Assembly (NCBI GenBank): GCA_028293285.1
Contig: JAQGPC010000229.1
Location: forward strand, 1-48,032
Source of the DNA: Pedosphaera sp.
GTDB taxonomy: Bacteria; Verrucomicrobiota; Verrucomicrobiia; Limisphaerales; Pedosphaeraceae
Direction of reading: 5' to 3'
DNA: 48,032 nt
Shown in pieces: positions 1 through 8,467 of the stretch. A program made the translations under genes and the position numbers. Under the pieces are notes generated by a model. That model was not told where the DNA came from. It ran no database searches and saw only the letters and a program-made list of their open reading frames with translations. The stretch's first letter is position 1, and each line of letters starts with the position of its first letter.

Positions 1-165
1 GCCTAAATCAACGAGGATCTTGTCGTTGGTCGGTTCCAACTTATGGGCGCGCTGAAGTATCTGGGCGGCACCGTCAAAATCGTAGCGATAGGTGCATTTT
101 TTTGCCTCGTCATGCAGCCCGTCGAGACCGGTTGGAGGAATGGACTGCCGTGGGCTTAAATTCAT
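1..165 (-). CDS. TPR-repeat protein, N-terminal fragment (runs off window)
   Basis: Reading the minus strand from an ATG at 165 gives 55 open codons to the window edge without a stop. The last 30 or so residues look like one tetratricopeptide repeat helix pair: a Tyr-Asp-Phe-Asp-Gly-Ala-Ala segment followed by Ala-His-Lys-Leu-Glu-Pro, with the small residue and the closing Pro where a TPR has them. There is no signal peptide at this start. It lies 70 bp downstream of recJ on the same strand, so it may be the last gene of that operon. TPR modules mediate protein-protein contacts. The rest of the protein is outside the window, so no specific role can be given. Confidence 0.55.
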   Translation of the reverse strand, partial: MNLSPRQSIPPTGLDGLHDEAKKCTYRYDFDGAAQILQRAHKLEPTNDKILVDLG

Positions 166-235
166 AGTGCTGTCCGCCGATGATAATTGCACCACCACGC
201 CCGCGCAAGTTTGCTTTTGATGGAACAAAAAAAGT

Positions 236-1960
236 CTATCCGGATTGAACCGGTTGCCAATCGAGCACTTTCAATTGCACTGAGCGTCGTCCTTGGAATT
301 CATTAGCTTGTGGTGCAAAGGCCAAATCAAATCGTCCCACCGGCAAAACAGGTTCCTTCCCCGCTCCCCACCAGACTGCTTCATGCGTCACCGTGCCATC
401 GGTGACCCAGAGTTTGACGTGCTGCTTGTCCGCTCCCATTCTTTGCAACGGCCTGGCTTGCGTAACGTTCCGTGCGACCAATTGAATCGCAGAATTCCCC
501 TGCCCGGTCGGTTTCAAATGATCCAATACTGACAAGCTGTCCAGGGTGATTTCTTTCAAGGCAACTTCGGCATCCAAACGCAATATTGGTTGCAATTCTT
601 CCGGCTTGATTGTTTTCCGGGCGAACTCATTTAATCGCACCCGGAAAACTTCCATTTTCTCCGCTTCAATCGTCAGCCCCGCCGCCATTGAATGGCCGCC
701 GTGTCGCACCAACAAATCGCTGCATTCGCGCAACGCCGCCGCCAAATCGAATCCAAAAATACTTCGCCCGGAACCGCGCCATTCCCCGCCTTCGCCACCC
801 ACGATAATCGTTGGCCGATAAAATTGCTGCACCACCCGCGAAGCAACAATCCCCACCACGCCGATGTGCCAGAGCAATTGTCCTTCTACGATGACAAAAT
901 CCGTTTCTGGGTTGAACTTGGCGCGCACTGCGCCGATGACCTCTTCTGCAATTCCACGCTCAATCTTTTGCCGTTCCCGGTTACGCAAATCGAGACTCTC
1001 GGCAATCGGCATTGCTGTTGATACGTCCGGAGCCATCAACAAATGCAGCGCCTCCTCGGCATTCTCCAATCGCCCCGCCGCATTCAGGCGCGGAGCCAGT
1101 TGAAACCCCACCTCGTAGGCGCCCATGGTGGATGTGACTTGGGCCACCTTTTTGAGCGCCACCAATCCAGGACGCGGCGTGCTGCTCAATCGTTCCAAAC
1201 CAATCGAAACCAAAATCCGGTTCTCTCCCGTTAACGGCACCAAATCAGCAATCGTGCCGAGTGCCACAAAATCCAATAGTGGGCGCACATCGAATTTTTC
1301 CGCTGCTGGCAAACCCAATTCACGGCCCCGCTTCACCAATGCATGAGCCAGTTTAAAAGCCAAACCCGCCGAACACAGTTCACGAAATGTGATTCCGCTT
1401 TCCTGTAGTTGTGGGTTGACGAGCGCAGTCGCCGCCGGTGCGGGCGTGGAAACCTGATGATGGTCCAGCACCAACACATCCACCCCTTTTTGGCGCAGCC
1501 AATCAATGCTCGCGACCGCCGTGGAACCGCAATCCACCGCCAGCAGCAAGGTTACGGGAAATTTTCTCAGGCAATTCTCCACCCCATCCTGGCTCAGCCC
1601 ATAGCCTTCGTCCATGCGGTGCGGCAGATAGTAATGCACCGTCCATCCCAACCCGCGTAAGGTTTCCGTCAGCAACGCGGTGGAAGTCACGCCATCAACA
1701 TCGTAATCACCAAAAATTACCAATGGTTCGTTACGCTCTCGCGCCGCAAAAAGGCGATCCACGGCTGCCGCCATGTTCGGGAGCAAAAACGGATCGGCCA
1801 ATTGCTTCAAGCGCGGTTCCAGAAAATTTCTGATGGCCTCCGGTTCGCTGAGTCCGCGATTCAACAGGCATTGCACCAGCAAGGGCGGGATTTTTAATTC
1901 CGTCGCCAATTGTCCGGCGAGCAAAGGTTGAGATGGCGCCAATGACCAGCGGAATTTCAT
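236..1960 (-). CDS. recJ: Single-stranded-DNA-specific 5'-3' exonuclease RecJ
   Basis: A 574-aa DHH-family nuclease that resects 5' ends in recombination and mismatch repair in the cytoplasm. The phosphoesterase motifs are in order: the Asp-Tyr-Asp-Val-Asp-Gly motif (D85, D87, D89), Val-Asp-Cys-Gly (D143), and Leu-Asp-His-His (D166-H168). A Leu-Gly-Thr-Ile-Ala-Asp segment follows, then the DHHA1 signature Gly-Gly-His-Ser-Met-Ala-Ala-Gly in the C-terminal third. Length is normal for RecJ. The frame is open further upstream (to 2080), but that extension lies inside terC, so I take the ATG at 1960, 5 bp after the terC stop and in front of the typical N-terminal sequence. It is the distal gene of yajC-secDF-terC-recJ and probably relies on translational coupling, as I see no strong ribosome site. 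Confidence 0.95.
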   Translation of the reverse strand: MKFRWSLAPSQPLLAGQLATELKIPPLLVQCLLNRGLSEPEAIRNFLEPRLKQLADPFLLPNMAAAVDRLFAARERNEPLVIFGDYDVDGVTSTALLTETLRGLGWTVHYYLPHRMDEGYGLSQDGVENCLRKFPVTLLLAVDCGSTAVASIDWLRQKGVDVLVLDHHQVSTPAPAATALVNPQLQESGITFRELCSAGLAFKLAHALVKRGRELGLPAAEKFDVRPLLDFVALGTIADLVPLTGENRILVSIGLERLSSTPRPGLVALKKVAQVTSTMGAYEVGFQLAPRLNAAGRLENAEEALHLLMAPDVSTAMPIAESLDLRNRERQKIERGIAEEVIGAVRAKFNPETDFVIVEGQLLWHIGVVGIVASRVVQQFYRPTIIVGGEGGEWRGSGRSIFGFDLAAALRECSDLLVRHGGHSMAAGLTIEAEKMEVFRVRLNEFARKTIKPEELQPILRLDAEVALKEITLDSLSVLDHLKPTGQGNSAIQLVARNVTQARPLQRMGADKQHVKLWVTDGTVTHEAVWWGAGKEPVLPVGRFDLAFAPQANEFQGRRSVQLKVLDWQPVQSG

Positions 1961-1965
1961 GACGA

Positions 1966-2928
1966 CTAGGTCCTTTGCTTCGCGCGCCGGGCGGCAACCA
2001 GCGAGATCAGAATGGAAGCCGTGATGATGGTAACTACGATCAGCAGCGAAGTAATGTCGGGAATATCGAATTGAAACCAACGCGGTGGTTCACCATGCGG
2101 GTCAATCAGCATCTTGATGCCAATGAACACCAGCACCACTGAGAGTCCCACTTTAAGGTAATGAAAAAGATCAATGGCTCCGGCCAGCACAAAGTACATG
2201 GAGCGCAAACCGAGTATCGCAAACACATTTGAAGTAAAGACGATAAAGGGATCGCGCGTTACGCCGAAGATGGCCGGGATGGAATCAACTGCAAAAATAA
2301 GGTCGGTGGATTCTACTACCAGCAGCACCAGAAAGAGCAGCGTCAACATCTTGCGCCCATTGACGTGAGTCACAAAGTTCTGATCATCGAACTCCGAGGT
2401 AATGGGAAGAAACTTTTTAGCGATTCGCACCACCAGGCTCTGATCTGGATGCACTCCTTCGTCTTTGGAAAATAACATCTTTATTCCGGTAAAAACTAAA
2501 AAGGCGCCAAAGAGATAGAGCACCCAATCAAACCGCGTGATTAATTCCACCCCGGCCCAAATCATCACGCCGCGCATCACTAATGCGCCGAGGATTCCCC
2601 AAAATAGCACTCGATGCTGAAATTCCGCGGGAACACGGAAGAAGCCGAAAATCAACGCGATAACGAATACATTGTCCATCGAGAGAGAAAGCTCGATGAA
2701 ATATCCGGTGAAGAATGAGAAGGCATCATGCCGACCGCGGAAATGTCCCATCCCCACCGCAAATATCACAGCCAGCAGAAACCACACGAGTGTCCAGCCC
2801 AAAGCTTCTTTGAAGCTGACCACGTGAGCTTTGCGGTGAAACACTCCCAAATCCAGCGCCAGAAAAACGAGCACGCAGACGATGAAACCAACCCAATGCC
2901 ACGGGGTGATTTCAACCAAGGCCAGCAT
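1966..2928 (-). CDS. TerC/Alx-family integral membrane protein (probable Mn2+ exporter)
   Basis: A 320-aa polytopic membrane protein. Family hallmarks are visible: Leu-Ala-Leu-Asp-Leu-Gly-Val-Phe-His-Arg near residue 25, Ser-Met-Asp-Asn-Val-Phe (D85) in the second conserved block, and Glu-Ser-Thr-Asp-Leu-Ile-Phe-Ala-Val-Asp-Ser-Ile-Pro in the second half. These acidic intramembrane residues are repeated in the two halves, as expected for the LysE-like transporter fold. Members export or handle manganese. Bacillus subtilis homologues (MeeF/MeeY) have been linked to loading metal onto secreted enzymes during Sec export. It starts 17 bp after the secDF stop and ends 5 bp before recJ, so it is embedded in a Sec accessory operon. 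No room exists in front of it for a yybP-ykoY manganese riboswitch. Family is certain; the substrate is inferred. Confidence 0.92.
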   Translation of the reverse strand: MLALVEITPWHWVGFIVCVLVFLALDLGVFHRKAHVVSFKEALGWTLVWFLLAVIFAVGMGHFRGRHDAFSFFTGYFIELSLSMDNVFVIALIFGFFRVPAEFQHRVLFWGILGALVMRGVMIWAGVELITRFDWVLYLFGAFLVFTGIKMLFSKDEGVHPDQSLVVRIAKKFLPITSEFDDQNFVTHVNGRKMLTLLFLVLLVVESTDLIFAVDSIPAIFGVTRDPFIVFTSNVFAILGLRSMYFVLAGAIDLFHYLKVGLSVVLVFIGIKMLIDPHGEPPRWFQFDIPDITSLLIVVTIITASILISLVAARRAKQRT

Positions 2929-2945
2929 GAATAAACGGGATTAAC

Positions 2946-5504
2946 TTACGTTCGGGAAGGAACGGCACTAGTCTCCACCGTCACTTGGGAACTGGTTTTT
3001 GGACGAACACCTTTGTGCCACCAGAGCACCAGCGCACTGGCGATATAGATACTGGAGTAGGTTCCAGTAATGATGCCAACCAGGAAGGTGAAGGCAAAGT
3101 CATTGATAGCGCCGCCACCGAAGAAATACAGCGACAGCGTCGCGATCAAGACCGTTCCGGAAGTAATAATGGTTCGGCTCAAAGTCTGGTTCAACGCCTG
3201 ATTGATCAGGTCTTTGAAACTTCCGCGGACACCCAGTTTTAAGTCCTCACGAATCCGGTCGAAAATAACAATGGTATCGTTGATGGAGAAACCAATGATG
3301 GTAAGCACCGCCGCCACCATGGTTGCGTTAAACTGCCGTCCTTCCCAAAACAAGCCTGTCAGGCAATAAATACCAATGGTCATAAGCACATCGTGCAGCA
3401 CTGCAACCACTGCGCCGACAGCGAAGGAAAACTCATAACGGAACGCCACGTAAACGAGGATGCCCAACAATGAAAGCAAACTGGCGCTGATCGCCACAAC
3501 TTGAATTTCCTTGCCGATGATGGCCCCGACTTTTTGCACGCCGAGGGTTTTAAACCCGGCACTTGGAAAATCCTTTTGCAAAACACCGGCGATTTTTTCA
3601 GCGGTGCCGAATGGAGCCTTGATGGACAAGGTTTCCGTGCTCGCTTCCTTTTGATACTGAATCACCGGATCCTTCACTTCAGGAATTTTAGTAATGCCCT
3701 CACGTATTTTTTGGGCATCAACCTTCTGCGCAAAGCTCATGGTAATATTATCGCCACCCGCGAAATCAATACCCATCATGTTATTACCGCGCACGAATAT
3801 TCCGTAACCCAGGCCGATAATAATAATACTCCAGGAAACAATAAAGGCAGGCTTGGCCAGTTTCATGAAATCCAGCTTGGTAACCCGGATCATGTGGAGC
3901 ATCGGCAGGGACTTCATCATACCCTTAGCCAGCAGGAAGTCGAAAATCAATCGGGTGACCACCAGTGCCGTGAACAAGCTTGCGGCGACACCGATCGTCA
4001 GCGTGACACCGAATCCTTTGATAGGGCCGGTGCCCATGAAAATCAAGATGATGGACGAAATAAGCGTGGTAACGTGTGAATCGAAAATCGTTCCAAAAGC
4101 CCGGTCATAACCCGCCGCCAAAGCACCGCGCAACGACTTGCCCTTGGCCGATTCTTCGCGTATACGCTCGAATATCAGCACGTTCGCATCCACCGCCATA
4201 CCTATGGTCAGCACGATACCTGCAATGCCTGGCAGCGTGAGCGTAGTTCCAATGGAGCACATAACTCCCAGCAAAATGACGATGTTTAGCATCAGCGCCA
4301 CGTTGGCCACCACACCGGCGAACATGTAGTAAACGGCCATGAACGCCGCTACCGCAATGGTCCCGATGATTGCCGACCGGACGCCGCTTTTAATTGTATC
4401 TTTACCTAGGGTAGGATCTACGCTGCTCTCAGACATGATTTTGACCGGAACCTGAAGAGGATTTTCTAATACATTGGCAAGTTCCTGTGCGCGTTTCTCA
4501 GTGTAACTGCCGGTAATTTGTCCGCGACCACCAGTAATGGGTGAGCGTATCACGGGTGCGGATTCCAATTCACCATCCAAAATAATGGCCAGTTGCCTTC
4601 CCACGTTCTCCGTCGTAACTTCGCCAAAAATTTCAGCACCTTCATTGTTTAGGGTAAAATCAATTTCCGGTTGCCCCACGCTATTGCGTCCCACCATTGC
4701 GCCAACAACATATTTACCGGTCAAACCGCGCTCCGGCTTTTTCTTCACCAAATAGGACTTCACCGAGCGTGTGCCATTTGCCGCGATGTCAACTTCCTTC
4801 ATCACTTCATAGCCGGGTTCGGTCAATCCTTGGGCGATCATTTCGTCACTATGTTCATGCACCAGGCGAAATTCCAAAAAGGCTGCTTTTTGAATCGAAT
4901 TGCGGGCGCTTTCCTTGTCCGCCTCGGACAAACCGGGCAACTGGATCAGAATACGGTCATCTCCCTCGGGCTGGATAACTGGCTCAGACACACCGAATTT
5001 ATCAACACGTTTGCGCAAAACTTCGACTGCCTGGGAAAGCATTCCCTTTTTCTGGTCGTCCGAAGTGATGTTATTTGTACCCGTGCTGGCGGCGTTCGTC
5101 CCTTGTTCAGCGGCTTTGCTGTAATCCACTCCCACTAGGAACTGCGTGCCGCCCTGCAAATCCAAACCCAGTTTGATCTTCCCGGCGGCATCCCGTTGGA
5201 GACGATTCAACACGGCGCGGTTGGGATTCGCTTCATTCTTCACCTGCTCCTTGTACATGGGGAAGTAGGAGACAATGTCATTGGTGCCAATGGCATCAAT
5301 CAGGTTCGCATAAGCGCGTTCCGGGTTGGTCTGTTGCAATTTCTGCAACCGCTCCACGATGTTGGTGAAAGCCGCGTCCTTCTTATACGCCTTCTCCTGA
5401 AATTCCGTCGCAAGGTTGCGCGGGGTCGGCGGATAAATCTCGTAAAAAGACCAAACGAGGACGGCGATGACGAAGATGAATTTCCAAAGATTATTACGAT
5501 TCAT
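2946..5504 (-). CDS. secDF: Fused protein translocase subunit SecDF
   Basis: An 852-aa fusion of SecD and SecF, which use the proton-motive force to pull preproteins out of SecYEG on the periplasmic side. The SecD half has an N-terminal membrane segment, the Asp-Leu-Gln-Gly-Gly-Thr motif (about residue 115), the large periplasmic P1 region, and the membrane block with Gly-Met-Ala-Val-Asp-Ala-Asn-Val-Leu-Ile-Phe-Glu-Arg. The SecF half starts around residue 545, with Gly-Ile-Asp-Phe-Ala-Gly-Gly and the later Phe-Ser-Ile-Asn-Asp-Thr-Ile-Val-Ile-Phe-Asp-Arg motif. About twelve membrane spans are predicted by eye. Separate SecD and SecF genes are the proteobacterial norm; the fusion also occurs in several other phyla. 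The gene starts 11 bp after yajC. Confidence 0.97.
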   Translation of the reverse strand: MNRNNLWKFIFVIAVLVWSFYEIYPPTPRNLATEFQEKAYKKDAAFTNIVERLQKLQQTNPERAYANLIDAIGTNDIVSYFPMYKEQVKNEANPNRAVLNRLQRDAAGKIKLGLDLQGGTQFLVGVDYSKAAEQGTNAASTGTNNITSDDQKKGMLSQAVEVLRKRVDKFGVSEPVIQPEGDDRILIQLPGLSEADKESARNSIQKAAFLEFRLVHEHSDEMIAQGLTEPGYEVMKEVDIAANGTRSVKSYLVKKKPERGLTGKYVVGAMVGRNSVGQPEIDFTLNNEGAEIFGEVTTENVGRQLAIILDGELESAPVIRSPITGGRGQITGSYTEKRAQELANVLENPLQVPVKIMSESSVDPTLGKDTIKSGVRSAIIGTIAVAAFMAVYYMFAGVVANVALMLNIVILLGVMCSIGTTLTLPGIAGIVLTIGMAVDANVLIFERIREESAKGKSLRGALAAGYDRAFGTIFDSHVTTLISSIILIFMGTGPIKGFGVTLTIGVAASLFTALVVTRLIFDFLLAKGMMKSLPMLHMIRVTKLDFMKLAKPAFIVSWSIIIIGLGYGIFVRGNNMMGIDFAGGDNITMSFAQKVDAQKIREGITKIPEVKDPVIQYQKEASTETLSIKAPFGTAEKIAGVLQKDFPSAGFKTLGVQKVGAIIGKEIQVVAISASLLSLLGILVYVAFRYEFSFAVGAVVAVLHDVLMTIGIYCLTGLFWEGRQFNATMVAAVLTIIGFSINDTIVIFDRIREDLKLGVRGSFKDLINQALNQTLSRTIITSGTVLIATLSLYFFGGGAINDFAFTFLVGIITGTYSSIYIASALVLWWHKGVRPKTSSQVTVETSAVPSRT

Positions 5505-5515
5505 GGCTTGAGCGC

Positions 5516-5854
5516 TTACGATTCACTGGATGCCTTGGCGGGAACAACTCCGGCAACGGCGGATTTGAGAATTTCTAATTTGGTGTCCTCGGATCGGATG
5601 ACAAGCGTGTCTTCCCTGACGGTTACCACAATGCCAACGATGCCGGCAGTAGTTGTGACGCGGTCATTTTGCTTGATCATCTTGAGCATGGCAGCCTGCT
5701 CCTTGGCCCGTTTGGATTGCGGACGAATGGCGGCAAAATAAAACATGGCGATCAGAATCACCACGTAGCCAATCATCAGCAGACCGGGTGAATTCGACTG
5801 CCCAGCCGGCGGCGCAGCATCCCCCAAAATCACCGTTAATAAATTTAAATTCAT
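5516..5854 (-). CDS. yajC: Preprotein translocase accessory subunit YajC
   Basis: A 112-aa single-span membrane protein that associates with SecDF. It shows the YajC layout: a short N-terminus, one hydrophobic helix ending in Phe-Tyr-Phe-Ala-Ala-Ile-Arg-Pro-Gln-Ser-Lys-Arg, then a small cytoplasmic domain with Asp-Arg-Val-Thr-Thr-Thr-Ala-Gly-Ile-Val-Gly. I choose the ATG at 5854, which has a GGAAG purine tract just upstream; the in-frame TTG at 5863 has none. First gene of the yajC-secDF-terC-recJ operon. Confidence 0.95.
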   Translation of the reverse strand: MNLNLLTVILGDAAPPAGQSNSPGLLMIGYVVILIAMFYFAAIRPQSKRAKEQAAMLKMIKQNDRVTTTAGIVGIVVTVREDTLVIRSEDTKLEILKSAVAGVVPAKASSES

Positions 5855-5921
5855 ATCTTCCAATAAAGTGAGCCGTTAAATCTAAGGATGCGAGCGCATT
5901 TGGCAAGTGTTATAAGCAGGT

Positions 5922-5927
5922 ATTATA
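5922..5927 (-). promoter_or_regulatory. Possible -10 element of the yajC operon
   Basis: On the minus strand this hexamer reads TATAAT, a perfect sigma-70 -10 box about 68 nt before the yajC start. No good -35 hexamer is present at 16-18 bp spacing. The divergent gap 5855-6157 (303 bp) must hold the promoters of both the yajC operon and the histidine kinase at 6158; I see nothing else in it. Confidence 0.3.
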
Positions 5928-6157
5928 GGGAAGGCTTTCTGCCATTCGGACTCCAAATTGCGCCAACCCTTCCAAATTCGGCATGAAAGTAGCTAAAATC
6001 AAGGGCGCAAACACGAATTGTTGGCAATAAATCTCAAGACGGGATTTGTTTTAACGTTGGTTAGAAGTGCACGCAAACCTATGGGTATGACTATGATAAA
6101 TAGATTTGCCTCAAATCGGCAACCCGCTAATCTCAAACCGTGTCGAATAAATAAGGC

Positions 6158-8461
6158 ATGAAGCGATTCTCGAGTCTTCGGATTCGTCTGGTTGGGATTG
6201 TCTTTCTGGCTGTGGCACCGGCTACGGTCCTGTTGGTTTATACCCACCTTTCGTGGATTGGTTTCATCATTGGCCTCCTTGCTTTGGGCGCGGCTTGGAT
6301 CGGCGGTGAAATGTTCGTTCTTCGCCAAATCGACTCCCTTCTCGCTGCAACCAAAGGACTTGCCTCAGGCAATCTCAGCAGTCGCACTGGACTTTCCAGC
6401 GAAACTACCGAATTGGGTGAACTGGCCCGCTCGTTTGACGTCATGGCGGAAACGCTGGAAAAACAGAACAGGGAGCGAGAGAACACTGAAAAATCACTCC
6501 TCAATCGCGCGCATCAGCAGACGGTCATTGCCGCGCTCGGCCAATATGCGATTGTCGCCTCCGACCTTTCCCCTCTGCTGACCCAGAGTGTTCTTCTCAT
6601 CGCCCAAACTTTGGAAGTAGAATATTGCAGCGTCTTGGAGTTGCTCCCGGATGAAAAGGCATTTCTGCTGCGCGCGGGCGTGGGCTGGAAGGATGGTTTT
6701 GTCGGCCAGACGCGGGTGGAAACGGGAAGCGAATCACAATCCGGCTATACACTCATCTCGGGCGAACCGGTGGTCGTCGCGGACTTGGGTCAGGAAAAAC
6801 GATTTAAACTTCCCCCGCTTCTGATTGACCATGGCGCCGTGAGCGGAGTCACCGTGGCCATCCAAGGACATAGCCGTCCTTTCGGAGTGTTGGGTGTTCA
6901 CACGACTCGCAAGCGGATTTTTTCGGAAGATGAAGTTCATTTTCTTATGGCGGTTGCCACGGTATTGGCCATGGCGGTGGAACGCCAGCAGACCGAACCT
7001 GAAATCCAGAAACTCGCCGCCTTTGCCAAATTCAATCCCAATCCGGTCCTGGAATTTTCCGCTGAAGGCAGGCTGACCTATTTCAACGAAGCAGCACAAA
7101 AAATCTCCACCCTGCTCGGCCAGGAGCATCCCCAGACTATATTGCCGCCCAATGTCGCTGGAATTGTCCAAACCTGTCTCGTCACCGGTCAAACGCGGCT
7201 TCACCTCGAAACCCGGCCGGGCAATCGCATTCTCTCCTGGTCGTTTTATCCGGTCATGGCAAGCCAGGTGGTCCATTGTTATGTGGAAGACATCACTGAC
7301 CGCATGAATTTGGAGGAACAATTCCGGCAGGCCCAGAAAATGGAATCGGTCGGTCAATTGGCGGCAGGGGTTGCCCACGATTTTAATAATATCCTGACGA
7401 TCATCCAGGGCCATTCGAGTTTGCTCATGTCGCGGTCCACACTTTCTCCGGCCATGACCACTTCCATTCAGGCAATCTCTTTCGCCTCGGAACGCGCGGC
7501 CAGTTTGACGCGCCAATTGCTCATGTTCAGCCGCAAACAAGTCATCCAGCCGAAGCAGCTCGACTTGAAGTATGTGGTGAACAACATGAGCAAGATGCTC
7601 CAGCGACTCCTGGGAGAAACCATTGTCTTGAAATGTCATTCTGCTTCGCAGCTTCCCACTGTGCTCGGCGACACTGGCATGATGGAACAGGTGTTGATGA
7701 ACCTCGCCGTTAACGCCCGCGATGCCATGACCAAAGGCGGGGAATTAATTGTCAGGACCGAACCAGTTTCCATTGATGAAAAATATGTGAAGTTCCATCC
7801 CAACGCGCGAGTCGGCCTTTTCGTCTGCCTGCAAGTGACCGACACGGGCTGCGGCATGGATGCCGCCACCAAGAAGCGCATCTTTGAGCCTTTCTTTACC
7901 ACCAAGGAAGCTGGCAAAGGCACCGGCTTGGGGCTCGCCACCGTTTACGGAATCGCGAAGCAACACTCCGGCTGGATTGAGGTCAGCAGCCAGGTCGGAC
8001 AAGGCACCACTTTCAAAATTTACTTTCCCGCCTCCGTGAAACCTGCCGAAGCACCGGCGGAAGAATCGCCCATCGCCCAAGTGCGCGGCGGTTCCGAAAC
8101 CATCCTGGTTGTCGAAGATGAACCCGTGCTCCGCGACATCGCGCAATTGATTCTGCAGGATTGTGGTTATCGCGTGGTGGATGCCGCTTCCGGCGTGGAG
8201 GCACTTACCGTCTGGCAACGTCATCAGGGAAATATTGACCTGCTCCTTACCGATATGATCATGCCCGACGGACTGTCTGGCAAGGATCTTGCCGAATCTC
8301 TGCTCACGCACAAGCCCAGCCTCAAGGTGATCTTTACCAGCGGCTATGATGTGGATGATATCGGTGGCAACCTTGGCGCGAAGAATGGCTCACGCTTCCT
8401 GCAAAAGCCTTACAGTCGTTCCACGCTCGCCAAAGCGGTGCGTGATTGCCTTGACGCTTGA
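6158..8461 (+). CDS. Membrane-bound hybrid histidine kinase (HAMP-GAF-PAS-HisKA-HATPase-REC)
   Basis: A 767-aa sensor kinase. Two hydrophobic spans (about 9-28 and 33-50) are separated by only a short loop, so there is no real periplasmic sensor domain. Then come a HAMP linker (50-105), a GAF domain (about 135-275), a PAS domain (about 285-385), a HisKA box with phospho-acceptor H407 in Val-Ala-His-Asp-Phe-Asn-Asn, and a HATPase domain with Asp-Thr-Gly-Cys-Gly-Met and Gly-Thr-Gly-Leu-Gly-Leu-Ala. The C-terminal receiver carries D699 in Leu-Leu-Leu-Thr-Asp-Met. The signal is probably cytoplasmic. The PAS-to-receiver portion closely resembles the kinase at 31740-34496, including an unusual Pro-Asn-Pro-Val-Leu-Glu-Phe PAS start. 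No output regulator lies next to it. The ligand is unknown. Confidence 0.93.
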   Translation: MKRFSSLRIRLVGIVFLAVAPATVLLVYTHLSWIGFIIGLLALGAAWIGGEMFVLRQIDSLLAATKGLASGNLSSRTGLSSETTELGELARSFDVMAETLEKQNRERENTEKSLLNRAHQQTVIAALGQYAIVASDLSPLLTQSVLLIAQTLEVEYCSVLELLPDEKAFLLRAGVGWKDGFVGQTRVETGSESQSGYTLISGEPVVVADLGQEKRFKLPPLLIDHGAVSGVTVAIQGHSRPFGVLGVHTTRKRIFSEDEVHFLMAVATVLAMAVERQQTEPEIQKLAAFAKFNPNPVLEFSAEGRLTYFNEAAQKISTLLGQEHPQTILPPNVAGIVQTCLVTGQTRLHLETRPGNRILSWSFYPVMASQVVHCYVEDITDRMNLEEQFRQAQKMESVGQLAAGVAHDFNNILTIIQGHSSLLMSRSTLSPAMTTSIQAISFASERAASLTRQLLMFSRKQVIQPKQLDLKYVVNNMSKMLQRLLGETIVLKCHSASQLPTVLGDTGMMEQVLMNLAVNARDAMTKGGELIVRTEPVSIDEKYVKFHPNARVGLFVCLQVTDTGCGMDAATKKRIFEPFFTTKEAGKGTGLGLATVYGIAKQHSGWIEVSSQVGQGTTFKIYFPASVKPAEAPAEESPIAQVRGGSETILVVEDEPVLRDIAQLILQDCGYRVVDAASGVEALTVWQRHQGNIDLLLTDMIMPDGLSGKDLAESLLTHKPSLKVIFTSGYDVDDIGGNLGAKNGSRFLQKPYSRSTLAKAVRDCLDA

Positions 8462-8467
8462 AGCAAG

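Noticed and set aside
1961-2080. 40-residue N-terminal extension of recJ
   Set aside because: It lies inside terC, is rich in His/Ser/Arg unlike RecJ, and the ATG at 1960 gives the normal RecJ N-terminus.
2929-2945. Manganese (yybP-ykoY) riboswitch expected before some terC genes
   Set aside because: Only 17 bp separate secDF from terC, too short for any riboswitch.
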